Positions 9,411-19,172 of a stretch of DNA of 64,000 bases are shown piece by piece (position 1 is the first letter of the stretch; each line of letters starts with the position of its first letter). The position numbers were made by a program, and so were the translations under genes. The stretch is from Curtobacterium sp. Leaf261 (GTDB lineage: Bacteria > Actinomycetota > Actinomycetes > Actinomycetales > Microbacteriaceae). The stretch covers positions 62,001 through 126,000 of the forward strand of contig NZ_LMMJ01000012.1 in the NCBI RefSeq assembly GCF_001422205.1, read 5' to 3'. The notes under the pieces were generated by a model. It saw only the letters and a program-made list of their open reading frames with translations. It ran no database searches and was not told where the DNA came from.

Positions 9411-11398
9411 CGGTGGGTTCCCTCCACGACGAGCAGGTGCACGGGTTCGGAGAATGCGTCCAGGCGGACGTAGTTGTCGGCGCCCCATGTCCAGCGGGCA
9501 CCGGTCACGACGTCCCGGACGTCGATCTGCACGTCGGGAGCGACGCCGAGCGCCGCCATGTCGAGGTGCACGGTGGCCTCACGGGCGGAGTGCGGGTCGA
9601 CGTTCGCGACGACGATGACGGTGTCGGAGTGACCCGAGCGGGTGAAGGCGCCGTCGAGGTGCTTCGAGTACGCCACGACGGCGTCGTTGTCGGTCGGGTG
9701 CACGTGCAGGTTCCGCAGCTGACGCAGCGCGGGGTGCGCCGAACGGAGCCGGTTGAGCATCGTGACGTATGGCGCGAGCGACGCGCCGGCCGCCTCGGCA
9801 CCGTCGAAGTCGCGGGGCTTGTACTCGTACTTCTCGTTGTCGATGTTCTCCTCGCTGCCCGGACGCGCGACGTCCTCGAACAGCTCGTACCCGGAGTACA
9901 TGCCCCACGTCGGCGCACCGGTCGCGGCGAGTGCGGCTCGGACCTTGTATCCGGCACGGCCACCGAACTGCAGGTACTCGGTGAGGATGTCGGGGGTGTT
10001 CACGAAGAGGTTCGGTCGGAGGTACGCCGCGGTCTCGGAGCTCAGCTCGGTGAAGTACGACTCGATCTCCTCCTTCGTGTTCCGCCAGGTGAAGTACGAG
10101 TACGACTGCGTGAACCCGGCCTCGGCGAGGGCGCGCATCATCGCCGGGCGCGTGAAGGCCTCGGCGAGGAACACGATCTCGGGGTCGTCGACACGGATCT
10201 CCCGGATCACCCGCTCCCAGAACCAGAGCGGCTTGGTGTGCGGGTTGTCGACGCGGAAGATCGAGACGCCGAGACCGATCCAGTGCCGCAGGACACGGAG
10301 GACCTCGGTGACGATGCCCTCGGGGTCGTCGTCGAACTGGATCGGGAAGATGTCCTGGTAGCGCTTCGGCGGGTTCTCCGCGGTGGCGATGGACCCGTCG
10401 GCCCGGACCGTGAACCACTCCGGGTGCTCGGTCACCCACGGGTGGTCGGGGGAGCACTGCAGCGCGAAGTCGATGGCGACCTCCATGCCGGTGTTCTTCG
10501 CGGTCTCGACGAACTCGCGGAAGTCGTCCACCGTGCCGAGGTCCGGGTGGATCGCGTCGTGACCCCCGGCGGCGGACCCGATGGCCCACGGGCTGCCCGG
10601 GTCGTTCGGACCCGGCGTCAGGGTGTTGTTCGGACCCTTGCGTGCCGTGGTGCCGATCGGGTGGATCGGTGGCAGGTAGACGACGTCGAAGCCCATGCGC
10701 GCGACACCGGGGAGGCGACGGGCTGCTGTGCGGAACGTGCCGCTCCGCCACGAGCCGTCCGGCAGGTGCTTCGCCCCCTCGCTGCGTGGGAAGAACTCGT
10801 ACCACGCGCCGACGCCGGCGCGGGTGCGCTCGACGTCGAGCTCCTGCGGCTCGGACTCCGTCCGGAGGCTGGTGAGCGGGCTGTCGACGAGGGCGCCGGT
10901 GACGCGCGGGTCGTCGACGGCCTGGAGGCGCTGCTCCGGTGTCCGAGACGTGTCGCGGAGACGGGCGGCCGCGTCCGTCGCCGCGGGGGAGTGGGACTCG
11001 TCGGCGAGCCGGTCGAGCAGGACGGCGCCGTCGAGCAGCGTCGCCTCGGTGTCGACACCGGCCGCGATCTTCAGCCGCGCGCCGCCGACCCAGCTCGCCC
11101 AGTCGTCGGCGTAGGACTCGACGTGCCAGGACCAGAGCCCGACGTGGTCGACCTGCACGGTCGCCTCGTAGCGGTCGGTCCCCGGTGCTCCCGGGGTCAT
11201 CGGGACGGTCCTCGTGCCGCCGTCCGGACGTTCGAGCACGAGCTCGGCGCCGATGACGCCGTGACCCTCGCGGAACACGGTCGCTGCGAACGGGATCACC
11301 TCGCCGTCGAAGGCCTTGCTCGGGAACCCGATCGGCGGTGCGGGTTCGAGGTCGGTGATGGGGATGCGCCCGATGACGGGTCGGTCTGCGATGGCCAC
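9407..11398 (-). CDS. glgE: alpha-1,4-glucan:maltose-1-phosphate maltosyltransferase
   Basis: GlgE extends linear alpha-1,4-glucan using maltose-1-phosphate, the actinobacterial route linked to trehalose. The 663-aa protein starts at GTG 11398. An N-terminal beta-sandwich (about 1-115) precedes a GH13_3 barrel that reads YEFFPRS and [10 protein letters not shown]. The nucleophile Asp384 lies in [10 protein letters not shown] and the acid Glu413 in [14 protein letters not shown] box lies only 6 nt before the GTG with no Shine-Dalgarno site, suggesting its own leaderless promoter besides readthrough from glgX. It is coupled to glgB by ATGA. No treS or maltokinase gene is in view. Confidence 0.95.
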   Translation of the reverse strand: MAIADRPVIGRIPITDLEPAPPIGFPSKAFDGEVIPFAATVFREGHGVIGAELVLERPDGGTRTVPMTPGAPGTDRYEATVQVDHVGLWSWHVESYADDWASWVGGARLKIAAGVDTEATLLDGAVLLDRLADESHSPAATDAAARLRDTSRTPEQRLQAVDDPRVTGALVDSPLTSLRTESEPQELDVERTRAGVGAWYEFFPRSEGAKHLPDGSWRSGTFRTAARRLPGVARMGFDVVYLPPIHPIGTTARKGPNNTLTPGPNDPGSPWAIGSAAGGHDAIHPDLGTVDDFREFVETAKNTGMEVAIDFALQCSPDHPWVTEHPEWFTVRADGSIATAENPPKRYQDIFPIQFDDDPEGIVTEVLRVLRHWIGLGVSIFRVDNPHTKPLWFWERVIREIRVDDPEIVFLAEAFTRPAMMRALAEAGFTQSYSYFTWRNTKEEIESYFTELSSETAAYLRPNLFVNTPDILTEYLQFGGRAGYKVRAALAATGAPTWGMYSGYELFEDVARPGSEENIDNEKYEYKPRDFDGAEAAGASLAPYVTMLNRLRSAHPALRQLRNLHVHPTDNDAVVAYSKHLDGAFTRSGHSDTVIVVANVDPHSAREATVHLDMAALGVAPDVQIDVRDVVTGARWTWGADNYVRLDAFSEPVHLLVVEGTHR

Positions 11399-11404
11399 GC
11401 TCCG

Positions 11405-11410
11405 ACCGTA
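11405..11410 (-). promoter_or_regulatory. -10 box (TACGGT), possible leaderless glgE promoter
   Basis: TACGGT ends 6 nt before GTG 11398, so transcription would begin at or next to the start codon. Confidence 0.45.
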
Positions 11411-11460
11411 CTCGGCGCGGGGGGAGGTTCGTTCCCGTCGGGGTCGGTTCCCCGGGTGTG

Positions 11461-11570
11461 TCTCAGGCGATGTGGCACGCCGTCTCAGGCGATGTCGGAC
11501 GCCGTGTCAGGCGATGTCGGACGCCGTGTCAGGCGATGTCGGACGCCGTGTCAGGCGATCTCGAACACGT
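11461..11570. repeat. five 22-bp tandem copies spanning the glgX stop
   Basis: The unit TGTCAGGCGATGTCGGACGCCG is repeated head to tail. Copies start at 11461, 11483, 11505 and 11527, and a diverged fifth copy at 11549 contains the last codons and stop of glgX. Each copy repeats the minus-strand segment ATCGCCTGA or a close variant, so the gene end itself appears to have been duplicated into the glgX-glgE spacer. Confidence 0.95.
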
Positions 11571-13644
11571 GGATCCCGGCCCCGTACGCCGTGAACACCG
11601 TGCCGGCGGGGCGCTGTCGGTCGTGGTCGCGGTGTTTCTCGCTCGACCACGCCAGCCGGTAGGAGTCGACGCCGTCGTGGCGGGGGAGCGTGATGTCCCT
11701 GGTCCGCCCGCTGCCGTGGACCACCACGAGGACGCGGTCGTAGGGCTCGTGCTCCGGCGTCGACTCGACGTAGTACTGCAGCGCGCGGTGCGTCGGTTCG
11801 TCCCACCGCTCCCGGGTCATCGGCTGGCCGTCGGTGGCGTACCAGGTCATCCGGGAGGCGGACGGGGTGACGGCGCCCTCGACGCCGAAGCGGGACGGGC
11901 GGAGTGCCGGGTGCGCCGTGCGGAGGCGGATGAGCGCGGCGGTCTGGTCGATCATCGACTCGACGTCCGGGTGCGTGGTCCAGTCGACCCACACCGAGTC
12001 GTCGGTGATCGCGTAGGCGTTGTTGTTGCCGCCCTGCGTGCGGAGCCGTTCGTCACCGGCCGTGATCATCGGGATGCCCGCCGAGAGCAGCAGCGTCCCC
12101 ATCAGGTTCCGGATCGTCCGCTGCCGGTGTGCCCGGACACCGCGGTCCTCGGTCGGGCCCTCGACGCCGTGGTTGAAGGACCGGTTGTCGTTCGTGCCGT
12201 CCCGGTTGTCCTCGCCGTTCGCCTCGTTGTGCTTGGCGTCGTAGGACACCAGGTCGCGCATGGTGAAGCCGTCGTGCGCCGTCACGAAGTTCACGCTGGC
12301 GAGCGGACCGCGCGACGGGCCGAACAGGTGCCTCGACCCGGTGAGCGCCCCCGCGAGGGCTCCGATCCCCGCGCCGGGGCTGCCGTCGCGCCGCTCCCTG
12401 GCGAGGTCGGTCAGCCAGAACTCCCGCACCGTGTCGCGGAATCCGTCGTCCCACTCGGCGATGTCCGTGCCGCCGGACCCGGACCCGAACGCGCCGGTCT
12501 TCCACCCGTCCGGACCGACGTCCCACGGCTCGGCGATGAGCAGCACGTCCCGCAGGTCCGGGTCGTTCCGCATCCGGTCGAGGATCGGGTGCCCCGGGTC
12601 GAACGCATGGTCGGCGTTCCGTGCGAGCGCCGCCATCAGGTCGAAGCGGAAGCCGTCGACCTGGACCTCGCGGGCCCAGTACCGGAGGCTGTCGAGCACG
12701 AGGTCCGCGACGGGTCCGTGCGCCGTGTTCAGGGAGTTGCCGCAGCCGGTGACGTCGAAGTAGTGCTCGACCGGTTCGCCGCCCTCGACGTCCGGTCGGG
12801 GCTCCGGGTCCCAGCGGTACGCGTTCGCGCCGTCGATCCCGCGGAGGCTCGTCGTCGGACCGCCACGCCCCTCTTCCGCGGTGTGGTTGTAGACCACGTC
12901 GAGGATCACCTGGATGCCGGCCTCGTGGAGGATCCGGACCATGCCCTTGAACTCGCGGAGCACGGCGTCGGCTCCCGCCCGACGTGCGGGCTCGGACGCG
13001 TACGCCGCGTGCGGGGCGAAGAACCCGAGGGTGTTGTAGCCCCAGGCGTTCTCTCGCCCCTGTCGGCCGAGCCAGTCCTCGGACGCGAACGCGTGCACCG
13101 GGAGGAGCTCGACCGCGGTCACGCCGAGACGGACCAGGTGCCGGATGGTGCTCTCGTGCGCGAGTCCCGCGTAGGTGCCGCGCAGGTGCTCCGGCACGTC
13201 GGGGTTCCCCGCGGTCAGCGTCCTGACGTTCGCCTCGTAGACCACGGCGCGGTCGAGCGGCGTGGTCGGCTTCGGGACGCCGCCCCAGTCGAAGTCGTCC
13301 GACACCGCGATCGAGGTCCATCGCCCCGGCGTTTCGTCGGAGCGCTCGATGCCGCGGGCGTACGGGTCGAGCAGCGGGCGCGCCGGGTCGAAGTCGTGTC
13401 GAGGACCCGACGGGCCGTCGACGAGCAGGTGGTACGCGTCGCCGGGCCGGATGCCCTCGACGCGGCCGGACCACACCGCGGGATCGTCGTCACCCCGGAC
13501 GAGCGGCACCGTGGTCTCCGGGCGGTGGTCCGTGGCGGGGACGACGAGCGTCACCGAGCTCGCGGACGCCGAGTGCATCGCGAACGACGCCCCCGCACCG
13601 TCGAGACGGAGGCCGAGGCGGCTGGTGGTGTCGACGATCTGCAC
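11551..13644 (-). CDS. glgX: glycogen debranching enzyme
   Basis: GlgX hydrolyses alpha-1,6 branches left on glycogen after phosphorolysis. Product 697 aa from GTG 13644. That start is preferred to the upstream ATG 13689 because TACCCT lies exactly 7 nt before it, giving a leaderless mRNA, and because the N-terminus then aligns with the family (SRLGLRLDGAGASFAMHSA). The CBM48-like domain is followed by the GH13_11 barrel with VILDVVYNHTAE, the nucleophile segment VDGFRFDLMAAL, the acid segment LLIAEPWDVGPDGW and FVTAHDGFTMRDLV. It is first in the glgX-glgE-glgB set and divergent from the cysteine desulfurase gene; the two start codons are only 43 bp apart. Confidence 0.95.
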   Translation of the reverse strand: MQIVDTTSRLGLRLDGAGASFAMHSASASSVTLVVPATDHRPETTVPLVRGDDDPAVWSGRVEGIRPGDAYHLLVDGPSGPRHDFDPARPLLDPYARGIERSDETPGRWTSIAVSDDFDWGGVPKPTTPLDRAVVYEANVRTLTAGNPDVPEHLRGTYAGLAHESTIRHLVRLGVTAVELLPVHAFASEDWLGRQGRENAWGYNTLGFFAPHAAYASEPARRAGADAVLREFKGMVRILHEAGIQVILDVVYNHTAEEGRGGPTTSLRGIDGANAYRWDPEPRPDVEGGEPVEHYFDVTGCGNSLNTAHGPVADLVLDSLRYWAREVQVDGFRFDLMAALARNADHAFDPGHPILDRMRNDPDLRDVLLIAEPWDVGPDGWKTGAFGSGSGGTDIAEWDDGFRDTVREFWLTDLARERRDGSPGAGIGALAGALTGSRHLFGPSRGPLASVNFVTAHDGFTMRDLVSYDAKHNEANGEDNRDGTNDNRSFNHGVEGPTEDRGVRAHRQRTIRNLMGTLLLSAGIPMITAGDERLRTQGGNNNAYAITDDSVWVDWTTHPDVESMIDQTAALIRLRTAHPALRPSRFGVEGAVTPSASRMTWYATDGQPMTRERWDEPTHRALQYYVESTPEHEPYDRVLVVVHGSGRTRDITLPRHDGVDSYRLAWSSEKHRDHDRQRPAGTVFTAYGAGIHVFEIA

Positions 13645-13651
13645 AGGCCCC

Positions 13652-13657
13652 AGGGTA
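13652..13657 (-). promoter_or_regulatory. -10 box (TACCCT), leaderless glgX promoter
   Basis: TACCCT ends 7 nt before GTG 13644 and no ribosome binding site is present. It lies within the 43-bp divergent gap, 15 bp from the opposite -10 box, so the two promoters must compete or be co-regulated. Confidence 0.6.
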
Positions 13658-13672
13658 ATGAGGCGGCGCGCG

Positions 13673-13678
13673 TATCCT
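13673..13678 (+). promoter_or_regulatory. -10 box (TATCCT), leaderless cysteine desulfurase promoter
   Basis: TATCCT ends 9 nt before ATG 13688 with no Shine-Dalgarno site in between. Confidence 0.6.
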
Positions 13679-13687
13679 GAAAACGTC

Positions 13688-14875
13688 ATGCCCGTCTACC
13701 TCGACCACGCCGCGACGACACCCATCCTCCCGGAGGCGCTCGCCGCATACGTGCACGCCCTGACGACCGTCGGGAACCCCTCCTCGATCCACAGCGCGGG
13801 GCAGGCCACGAAGATGGTGCTCGAGACCGGTCGGGAGCAGGTCGCCGCCTCGGTCGGAGCCGACAGCGTCGAGATCGTGTTCACCTCCGGCGGTACCGAG
13901 AGCGTCAACCTCGGCGTCAAGGGCCTGTACTGGGCGCGCCAGCGGGACCGGGCACGACCCCGCATCGTCGTGCCGGCGGGGGAGCACCACGCCAGCGTCG
14001 ACACCGTCACGTGGCTCGAACAGCACGACGGCGCCGTGATCCACGAGATCCCCCTCGATGCGCTCGGACGCCTCGACCTCACGGCGCTCGCCGCGGCCCT
14101 CGCCGACCCGTCCGACGTCGCGCTCGTCACCTTCCTCTGGGCGAACAACGAGGTCGGGACGATCCAGCCCGTCGCCGACGTCGTGCGCATCGCCCATGCC
14201 GCCGGTGTCCCGGTGCACTGCGACGCGGTGTCGGCGTACGGGCAGGTGCCGATCGACGTCCACCACGCCGGCGGGGGCTCCGAGCCCCTCGACGCGACGA
14301 GCATCTCCGCGCACAAGATCGGCGGCCCGGTCGGCATCGGGGCCCTGGTGCTCGCGCGGAGCGCCGTCGTCGAGCCGCTCATCCACGGCGGCGGGCAGCA
14401 GCGCCAGGTCCGCTCGGGAACGCAGGACGCGCCCGCCGCGGCGGCGTTCGGGGTCGCGGCGTCCGCGCTCCACGACTCCGCACGTGCCACGGTGCTCCGG
14501 GACGCCGTCATCGCCGGGGTCGCGTCCAGGGTCCCGTCGGCGGTGCTGCGCGGTGACCCGGTCGACCGGCTGCCGGGCAACGCGCACTTCACGTTCCCCG
14601 GGTGCGAGGGCGACTCGCTCCTGTTCCTCCTCGACGCGGCCGGCATCAGCGTGTCGACCGGCTCGGCGTGCCAGGCGGGTATCCCGGAGCCGTCGCACGT
14701 GCTTATGGCGATGGGCGTGTCCGAGACCGACGCGCGTGGGGCGCTCCGCATCACGGTCGGGCACACGACGACGCCGGAGGACGTCACCGCGCTCCTCGAC
14801 GCCCTGCCGGACGCGGTGGCCCGTGCGTCGGTCGCCGGCATGGCCGGCCACGCGCCCGCGCTCGGCGCACGCTGA
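13688..14875 (+). CDS. cysteine desulfurase (NifS/IscS type)
   Basis: This PLP enzyme takes sulfur from cysteine for Fe-S clusters and thiolated cofactors. The 395-aa product starts at ATG 13688 ([16 protein letters not shown]). The PLP lysine is Lys210 in [10 protein letters not shown], and the persulfide Cys328 sits in STGSACQAG on a loop of group I (IscS-like) type. [12 protein letters not shown] and [10 protein letters not shown] are typical PLP-site motifs. A tRNA 2-thiouridylase partner (mnmA) often follows in actinobacteria, but here the next gene is prfB. Upstream the gene is divergent from glgX. Confidence 0.93.
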   Translation: MPVYLDHAATTPILPEALAAYVHALTTVGNPSSIHSAGQATKMVLETGREQVAASVGADSVEIVFTSGGTESVNLGVKGLYWARQRDRARPRIVVPAGEHHASVDTVTWLEQHDGAVIHEIPLDALGRLDLTALAAALADPSDVALVTFLWANNEVGTIQPVADVVRIAHAAGVPVHCDAVSAYGQVPIDVHHAGGGSEPLDATSISAHKIGGPVGIGALVLARSAVVEPLIHGGGQQRQVRSGTQDAPAAAAFGVAASALHDSARATVLRDAVIAGVASRVPSAVLRGDPVDRLPGNAHFTFPGCEGDSLLFLLDAAGISVSTGSACQAGIPEPSHVLMAMGVSETDARGALRITVGHTTTPEDVTALLDALPDAVARASVAGMAGHAPALGAR

Positions 14876-14887
14876 GCGTATCACCCG

Positions 14888-14920
14888 AACCGGTCTGGAG
14901 GCACGCCCCGCGTCCGCCGG
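14888..14920. repeat. dispersed GGAGGC element upstream of prfB
   Basis: A copy with the core CCGGTCTGGAGGCACGC followed by CCCGCGTCCGCCGG fills much of the 82-bp spacer between the desulfurase stop and prfB, ending 24 bp before the prfB -10 box. Confidence 0.7.
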
Positions 14921-14943
14921 TCCGCCCCAGGGTGGCCTGCCGG

Positions 14944-14949
14944 TAGGCT
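14944..14949 (+). promoter_or_regulatory. -10 box (TAGGCT), leaderless prfB promoter
   Basis: TAGGCT ends 8 nt before ATG 14958. There is no purine-rich ribosome binding site. Confidence 0.6.
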
Positions 14950-14957
14950 TGGGCATC

Positions 14958-16064
14958 ATGGTCGAACTGGACATCAGCGAGCAGATCGCAGCCCTCCGCG
15001 AGACGTTCGGGAACATCCGCTCGGTGATCGACGTTGATCGCCTCGAGCGGGAGATCGTCGAGCTGGGTGAGCAGGCGGGCGCACCCGACCTCTGGGACGA
15101 CACGACGCACGCCCAGCAGGTGACGAGTGCGCTGTCCCACAAGCAGTCCGAGCTCAAGAAGGTCACCGACACGCAGGCGCGCCTCGACGACCTCGAGGTG
15201 CTCGTCGAGATGGCGAACGAGGGCGACGACCAGGACTCGGCGGACGAGGCGAGCGCCGAGCTCAAGGCCATCACGAAGGTCATGGGCGAACTCGAGGTCC
15301 AGACGCTCCTCGACGGCGAGTACGACGACCGCCCCGCCGTCATCACGATCCGCGCCGGTGCCGGTGGTGTCGACGCCGCGGACTTCGCCGAGATGCTGCT
15401 CCGCATGTACCTCCGGTACGCCGAGCAGCACGGCTTCGGGACGACCGTGATGGAGACCTCCTACGCGGAGGAGGCCGGCATCAAGTCCGCCACGTTCGAG
15501 GTCGACGCGCCGCACGCGTTCGGCACCCTGTCCATCGAGGCGGGCACGCACCGGCTCGTCCGGATGTCGCCGTTCGGTGCCGCGGGCAAGCGCCAGACGT
15601 CCTTCGCCGCGGTCGAGGTCATCCCGCTCATGCCGGAGACCGCCGTCATCGACATCCCGGAGAACGACATCCGCGTCGACGTCTTCCGGTCGTCCGGCCC
15701 CGGCGGGCAGTCCGTCAACACGACCGACTCCGCCGTCCGCCTGACGCACATCCCGACCGGGACCGTCGTGTCCATGCAGAACGAGAAGTCGCAGATCCAG
15801 AACCGTGCGGCCGCCATGCGCGTGCTGCAGTCGCGTCTCCTGCTCCTCAAGAAAGAGGAGGAGAACGCCAAGAAGAAGGAGCTCGCCGGCAACATCACGG
15901 CGAGCTGGGGCGACCAGATCCGCTCCTACGTCCTCGCGCCGTACCAGATGGTCAAGGACCTTCGGAGCGAGTACGAGGTCGGCAACCCGTCCCACGTGTT
16001 CGACGGCGACCTCGACGGGTTCATCAACGCCGGCATCCGGTGGCGCAAGCAGGCCAACGACTGA
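14958..16064 (+). CDS. prfB: peptide chain release factor 2
   Basis: RF2 terminates translation at UGA and UAA. The 368-aa protein has the N-terminal coiled coil (about 1-110), the tripeptide anticodon SPF (204-206) and the catalytic GGQ (249-251, in [10 protein letters not shown]). The frame is open throughout with no internal UGA at the N-terminus, so the programmed frameshift of many bacterial prfB genes is absent, as in other actinobacteria. It leads the prfB-ftsE-ftsX-smpB-ssrA block that is syntenic in mycobacteria. Confidence 0.97.
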   Translation: MVELDISEQIAALRETFGNIRSVIDVDRLEREIVELGEQAGAPDLWDDTTHAQQVTSALSHKQSELKKVTDTQARLDDLEVLVEMANEGDDQDSADEASAELKAITKVMGELEVQTLLDGEYDDRPAVITIRAGAGGVDAADFAEMLLRMYLRYAEQHGFGTTVMETSYAEEAGIKSATFEVDAPHAFGTLSIEAGTHRLVRMSPFGAAGKRQTSFAAVEVIPLMPETAVIDIPENDIRVDVFRSSGPGGQSVNTTDSAVRLTHIPTGTVVSMQNEKSQIQNRAAAMRVLQSRLLLLKKEEENAKKKELAGNITASWGDQIRSYVLAPYQMVKDLRSEYEVGNPSHVFDGDLDGFINAGIRWRKQAND

Positions 16065-16086
16065 CGCAGCGCCCCTCGGGGTCCGG

Positions 16087-16134
16087 GTGTTCTGAACACG
16101 TTCGTCCGAGCTGAACACGCCGATCCGGGTGTTC
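16087..16134. promoter_or_regulatory. GTGTTC/GAACAC dyads between prfB and ftsE
   Basis: GTGTTCTGAACAC is a perfect 13-bp palindrome at 16087-16099. A second inverted pair, GAACAC-N10-GTGTTC, spans 16113-16134. The three dyad half-types in 48 bp suggest an operator or a processing structure upstream of ftsE. The arrangement does not match the actinobacterial LexA box order. Confidence 0.45.
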
Positions 16135-16287
16135 TGCGTGGACGAGCGTGTGCGAGACGCCTGCCTGGCCCGGGATCGCCGGGCGCGCGCCGATCCGGCG
16201 GACGTCAGCCGCGCCTCCCGGCCGACGCTCGCCGAGGTCTCACGAACGCGAGCCGCGCGCCTGACCGTCGTTCTCGGGAACCCGACC

Positions 16288-16293
16288 TACCCT
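16288..16293 (+). promoter_or_regulatory. -10 box (TACCCT), leaderless ftsE promoter
   Basis: TACCCT ends 9 nt before ATG 16303. There is no Shine-Dalgarno site, so ftsEX is probably transcribed separately from prfB. Confidence 0.55.
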
Positions 16294-16302
16294 GATCCGG
16301 TC

Positions 16303-17058
16303 ATGATCAAATTCGACCAGGTCACCAAGGTGTATTCGGGCAACCCGAATCCGGCGCTCAACGACCTCACCCTCGAGGTCCTCAAGGGCGAGTTCGTCTT
16401 CCTCGTCGGCGCGTCCGGCTCCGGCAAGTCCAGCTTCCTGCGGCTCGTCCTCAAGGAGGAACGGCCGACACGCGGGCAGATCCACGTGCTCGGGCAGCGG
16501 CTCGGCTCGCTGTCCTCGCGGAAGGTGCCGTACTTCCGGCGGAACCTCGGCGTCGTGTTCCAGGACTTCCGACTGCTGCCGAACAAGAACGTGTTCGACA
16601 ACGTGGCGTTCACCCTCCAGGTGATCGGCAAGAGCAAGGGGTTCATCGGCGAGGCGGTGCCGGACGTCCTCAAGATGGTCGGGCTCTCCGGCAAGGCGAA
16701 CCGCATGCCCCACGAGCTCTCCGGCGGTGAGCAGCAGCGTGTGGCGATCGCCCGCGCCGTCGTGAACAAGCCCGCGATCCTGCTGGCCGACGAGCCGACC
16801 GGGAACCTCGACCCGACCACCTCGGCGGGGATCATGGCGCTCCTCGAACGCATCAACCAGGGCGGGACGACTGTGCTCATGGCAACCCACGACGCCGGCA
16901 TCGTCAACCAGATGCAGCGTCGGGTCATCGAACTCTCCGACGGTGTCGTCCAGCGTGACGAGCAGGCCGGCGGCTACGAGACCCAGGCGGTCCCGATCAT
17001 CCGGAACCCGGTGTCGAACACCACCGGTATCCAGACGCTCCCGGGGATCGTCCGATGA
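16303..17058 (+). CDS. ftsE: cell division ATP-binding protein FtsE
   Basis: FtsE is the cytoplasmic ATPase of the FtsEX complex, which controls peptidoglycan hydrolases at the septum. Product 251 aa. Walker A GASGSGKS is at 36-43, the signature LSGGEQQR follows, and Walker B reads [12 protein letters not shown] with a switch histidine in MATHD. The C-terminal 25 or so residues after the ABC core are a variable tail. Start ATG 16303 is chosen because an earlier in-frame GTG would run through the spacer; the TACCCT box supports it. The stop overlaps ftsX by ATGA. Confidence 0.97.
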   Translation: MIKFDQVTKVYSGNPNPALNDLTLEVLKGEFVFLVGASGSGKSSFLRLVLKEERPTRGQIHVLGQRLGSLSSRKVPYFRRNLGVVFQDFRLLPNKNVFDNVAFTLQVIGKSKGFIGEAVPDVLKMVGLSGKANRMPHELSGGEQQRVAIARAVVNKPAILLADEPTGNLDPTTSAGIMALLERINQGGTTVLMATHDAGIVNQMQRRVIELSDGVVQRDEQAGGYETQAVPIIRNPVSNTTGIQTLPGIVR

Positions 17059-17969
17059 GGCTCGGTCTGGTGTTCTCCGAGGTCGGTTCCGGCCTCCGTC
17101 GGAACGCCTCGATGGTCGTGTCCGTCGTCCTCGTGACGTTCATCTCGCTGACCTTCGTCGGGACGGCGATCCTGCTCCAGATGCAGATCAACCAGATGAA
17201 GGGGTACTGGTACGACCGGGCGCAGGTCGCGGTCTACCTGTGCACCGACACCGACACCACGGGGAACTGCACGGGCGCGAAGGCGACCGCCGACCAGCGT
17301 GCGCAGGTGAAGGACCAGCTCGACTCGTCGACGCTGAAGCCGTTCATCCAGAAGACCTACTTCGAGACGCAGGACCAGGCGTACACGCGGTTCAAGTCGC
17401 AGTTCAAGGACTCGCCCGCCACGGAGTTCGTGAAGCCCGAGTACCTCAACGAGACCTACTGGGTGAACCTCAAGAACCCGTCGCAGTCGGACGTCCTCAT
17501 CGAGTCCATGTCCAAACTCGCGGGTGTGCAGAGCGTGGTCGATCAACGCGGATACCTGCAACCGATCTTCTCCGTGCTGAACGCGTCGTCGTACACGGCG
17601 GTCGGGATCGCGGCGCTGATGCTCGTCGCGGCGGTGCTGCTGATCGCCACGACCATCCGGCTGTCGGCGTTCTCCCGTCGACGAGAACTCGGGATCATGC
17701 GACTCGTGGGGGCGTCGAACCGGTTCATCCAGACGCCGTTCATCCTCGAGGGGGTGATCGCCTCGCTCATCGGAGCGCTCATGGCGGGAGGCGCGATCGT
17801 GGCGGTGGTGTGGTTCTTCGTCCGCGGGTACCTGTCGTCGCGGTTCACCGGGACGCCCTTCATCGGCATGGGGGAGACCGCTGTCGTGGTGCCCATCGTG
17901 GTGGTGGTCGGGGCGATCCTCGCGGCGCTGTCGGCGAGCGTGGCGATCCGGCGGTACCTCAAGGTCTAG
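17055..17969 (+). CDS. ftsX: cell division protein FtsX
   Basis: FtsX is the membrane partner of FtsE; its outer loop signals to cell-wall hydrolases. The 304-aa protein has the standard topology. An N-terminal cytosolic stretch and TM1 (about 20-45) precede a large extracellular domain (about 46-170, with a [11 protein letters not shown]ys pair typical of actinobacterial FtsX). Three C-terminal TMs follow (about 178-200, 225-255, 270-295), with the motif [14 protein letters not shown] between TM2 and TM3. Translation is coupled to ftsE through ATGA. Confidence 0.96.
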   Translation: MRLGLVFSEVGSGLRRNASMVVSVVLVTFISLTFVGTAILLQMQINQMKGYWYDRAQVAVYLCTDTDTTGNCTGAKATADQRAQVKDQLDSSTLKPFIQKTYFETQDQAYTRFKSQFKDSPATEFVKPEYLNETYWVNLKNPSQSDVLIESMSKLAGVQSVVDQRGYLQPIFSVLNASSYTAVGIAALMLVAAVLLIATTIRLSAFSRRRELGIMRLVGASNRFIQTPFILEGVIASLIGALMAGGAIVAVVWFFVRGYLSSRFTGTPFIGMGETAVVVPIVVVVGAILAALSASVAIRRYLKV

Positions 17970-18075
17970 GAACATCGCGTTCGGGCTCGACGTTCGATAG
18001 ACTGGTCGGCCGTCCACTTCCGGTCGGGGCTCCCCGGTCCGGGTGGGCAGAGGCAACGAGCGTCGAGGAGGCGTC

Positions 18076-18546
18076 ATGGTCAAGGAACGCGGTGAGAAGG
18101 TCGTCGCCACGAACCGCCGTGCGCGCCACGACTACACGATCGAGAACACGTACGAGGCCGGGATCGTCCTCTCCGGCACCGAGGTCAAGTCCCTCCGCCA
18201 GGGTCGTGCGTCGCTCATCGACGGCTACGCCTTCATCGACGGCGGCGAGGCCTGGCTCGACGCCGTGCACATCCCCGAGTACACCGAGGGCACGTGGAAC
18301 AACCACGCCCCGCGGCGCAAGCGCAAGCTGCTTCTCCACAAGCAGGAGATCGTCAAGATCTCGCACAAGACGAAGGAGGGCGGGTACACGCTCGTCCCCC
18401 TGCAGATCTACTTCTCCGACGGACGGGCCAAGGTCGAGATCGCGGTCGCCAAGGGCAAGCGCGAGTACGACAAGCGCCAGACCCTGCGCGAGCGCACCGA
18501 CCGGCGCGAGGCCGAGCGGGCGATGTCGTTCCGCGAGTCGCGGTAG
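18076..18546 (+). CDS. smpB: SsrA-binding protein SmpB
   Basis: SmpB binds tmRNA and delivers it to stalled ribosomes. Start ATG 18076 (156 aa) has a strong GAGGAGG site 5 nt upstream; the ATG 33 nt earlier lacks one. Family motifs are intact: [32 protein letters not shown], then a [16 protein letters not shown]-terminal tail that reaches the decoding centre. A TAGACT box at about 17998 may serve as promoter. Its RNA partner ssrA begins 206 bp downstream on the same strand, with a Gly-codon-rich repeat between them. Confidence 0.97.
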   Translation: MVKERGEKVVATNRRARHDYTIENTYEAGIVLSGTEVKSLRQGRASLIDGYAFIDGGEAWLDAVHIPEYTEGTWNNHAPRRKRKLLLHKQEIVKISHKTKEGGYTLVPLQIYFSDGRAKVEIAVAKGKREYDKRQTLRERTDRREAERAMSFRESR

Positions 18547-18550
18547 CGAT

Positions 18551-18620
18551 CGGCCCGACAGCGGCGGCGGTGGCGGTCGGCCCGCCAGCGGCGGTGGCGG
18601 TCGTTCCGCCAGCAGCGGAC
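18551..18620. repeat. imperfect GC-rich direct repeat after smpB stop
   Basis: Blocks such as TCGGCCCGACAGCGGCGG and TCGGCCCGCCAGCGGCGG recur at about 27-bp spacing immediately after the smpB stop codon. Read in another frame they would encode a Gly/Ser-rich tail, but smpB itself stops first. Confidence 0.6.
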
Positions 18621-18673
18621 GCATCGACGGTCTGGAGGAGCGGCTGGGCCTGGCGACGCAGACCTCGCTCATG

Positions 18674-18679
18674 TAGACT
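18674..18679 (+). promoter_or_regulatory. -10 box (TAGACT) of ssrA
   Basis: A TG-extended TAGACT lies about 74 bp before the mature tmRNA 5' end, implying a precursor leader trimmed by RNase P. Confidence 0.45.
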
Positions 18680-18684
18680 CACGA

Positions 18685-18706
18685 GCTGCCCAGGCAATCG
18701 GGCAGC
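18685..18706 (+). other. hairpin in the pre-tmRNA leader
   Basis: GCTGCCC pairs perfectly with GGGCAGC across an 8-nt loop, between the presumed transcription start and the tmRNA 5' end. It may help 5' processing or be an attenuator. Confidence 0.5.
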
Positions 18707-18752
18707 GTCACAACTCCACAGTGGGACAGCGGCCGTTCGGCGGCGGACTCAT

Positions 18753-19130
18753 GGGGATGATCGGTTTCGACATCGCCTGTTTGCCGACGAGAAGCGGGCC
18801 GAGGATCCACGGTTATCTCGTTAACGATCCGTGGAAAACAACAAGTGCCAATAACAAGCGCACTGACTTCGCTCTCGCTGCGTAAGCAGTAGAGCCACAT
18901 GAAGTCCGTCAGACCGGTGACCGCCTTCTAACCGGACCCTGACGTCATCCAGAGGGCTTGCTGCACGGTTGTGTCTGAGGGCCGTGCGGGACTTGCACTC
19001 GGGCTGGGCCTGTCGACCAAGAAGCCAGTAGCAATGGTCGGGGCCGAGCAGAACGAACTATCTGGCTACGCCCGTAGAAGACGTCGAATCTCAGCGTTGG
19101 ACGGGGGTTCAATTCCCCCCATCTCCACCA
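18753..19130 (+). ncRNA. ssrA: transfer-messenger RNA (tmRNA)
   Basis: tmRNA rescues stalled ribosomes and tags the nascent protein for proteolysis. The 5' end GGGGAUGAUCGGUUUCGACAU is the canonical start. The 3' end carries the T-arm GGGGUUCAAUUCCCCCC and a genome-encoded ACCA, and the acceptor GGGGAUG pairs with CAUCUCC. The tag frame (18847-18885) reads ANNKRTDFALAA then TAA, with the expected ALAA degradation signal. Length about 378 nt. It lies directly after smpB. tmRNA 3' ends are common integration sites and an accessory block follows here, but no second copy of the 3' end was found by eye. Confidence 0.97.
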
Positions 19131-19172
19131 CTTCGTTCCGACGCCGACGGAACCGCTGTCCCACGTGTGGCC

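Noticed and set aside
6501..9473. A 990-residue open frame antisense to glgB, and similar long frames opposite other genes
   Set aside because: High GC at third positions leaves antisense frames open. The composition is Arg/Val/Gly-biased with no family motif, while the opposite strand encodes clear enzymes.
14958..15060. Programmed frameshift in prfB
   Set aside because: The frame is continuous from ATG 14958 with no internal UGA or slippery CUU UGA site.
16087..16099. LexA/SOS box
   Set aside because: The half-site order is GTTC-GAAC, the inverse of the actinobacterial GAAC-N4-GTTC box.
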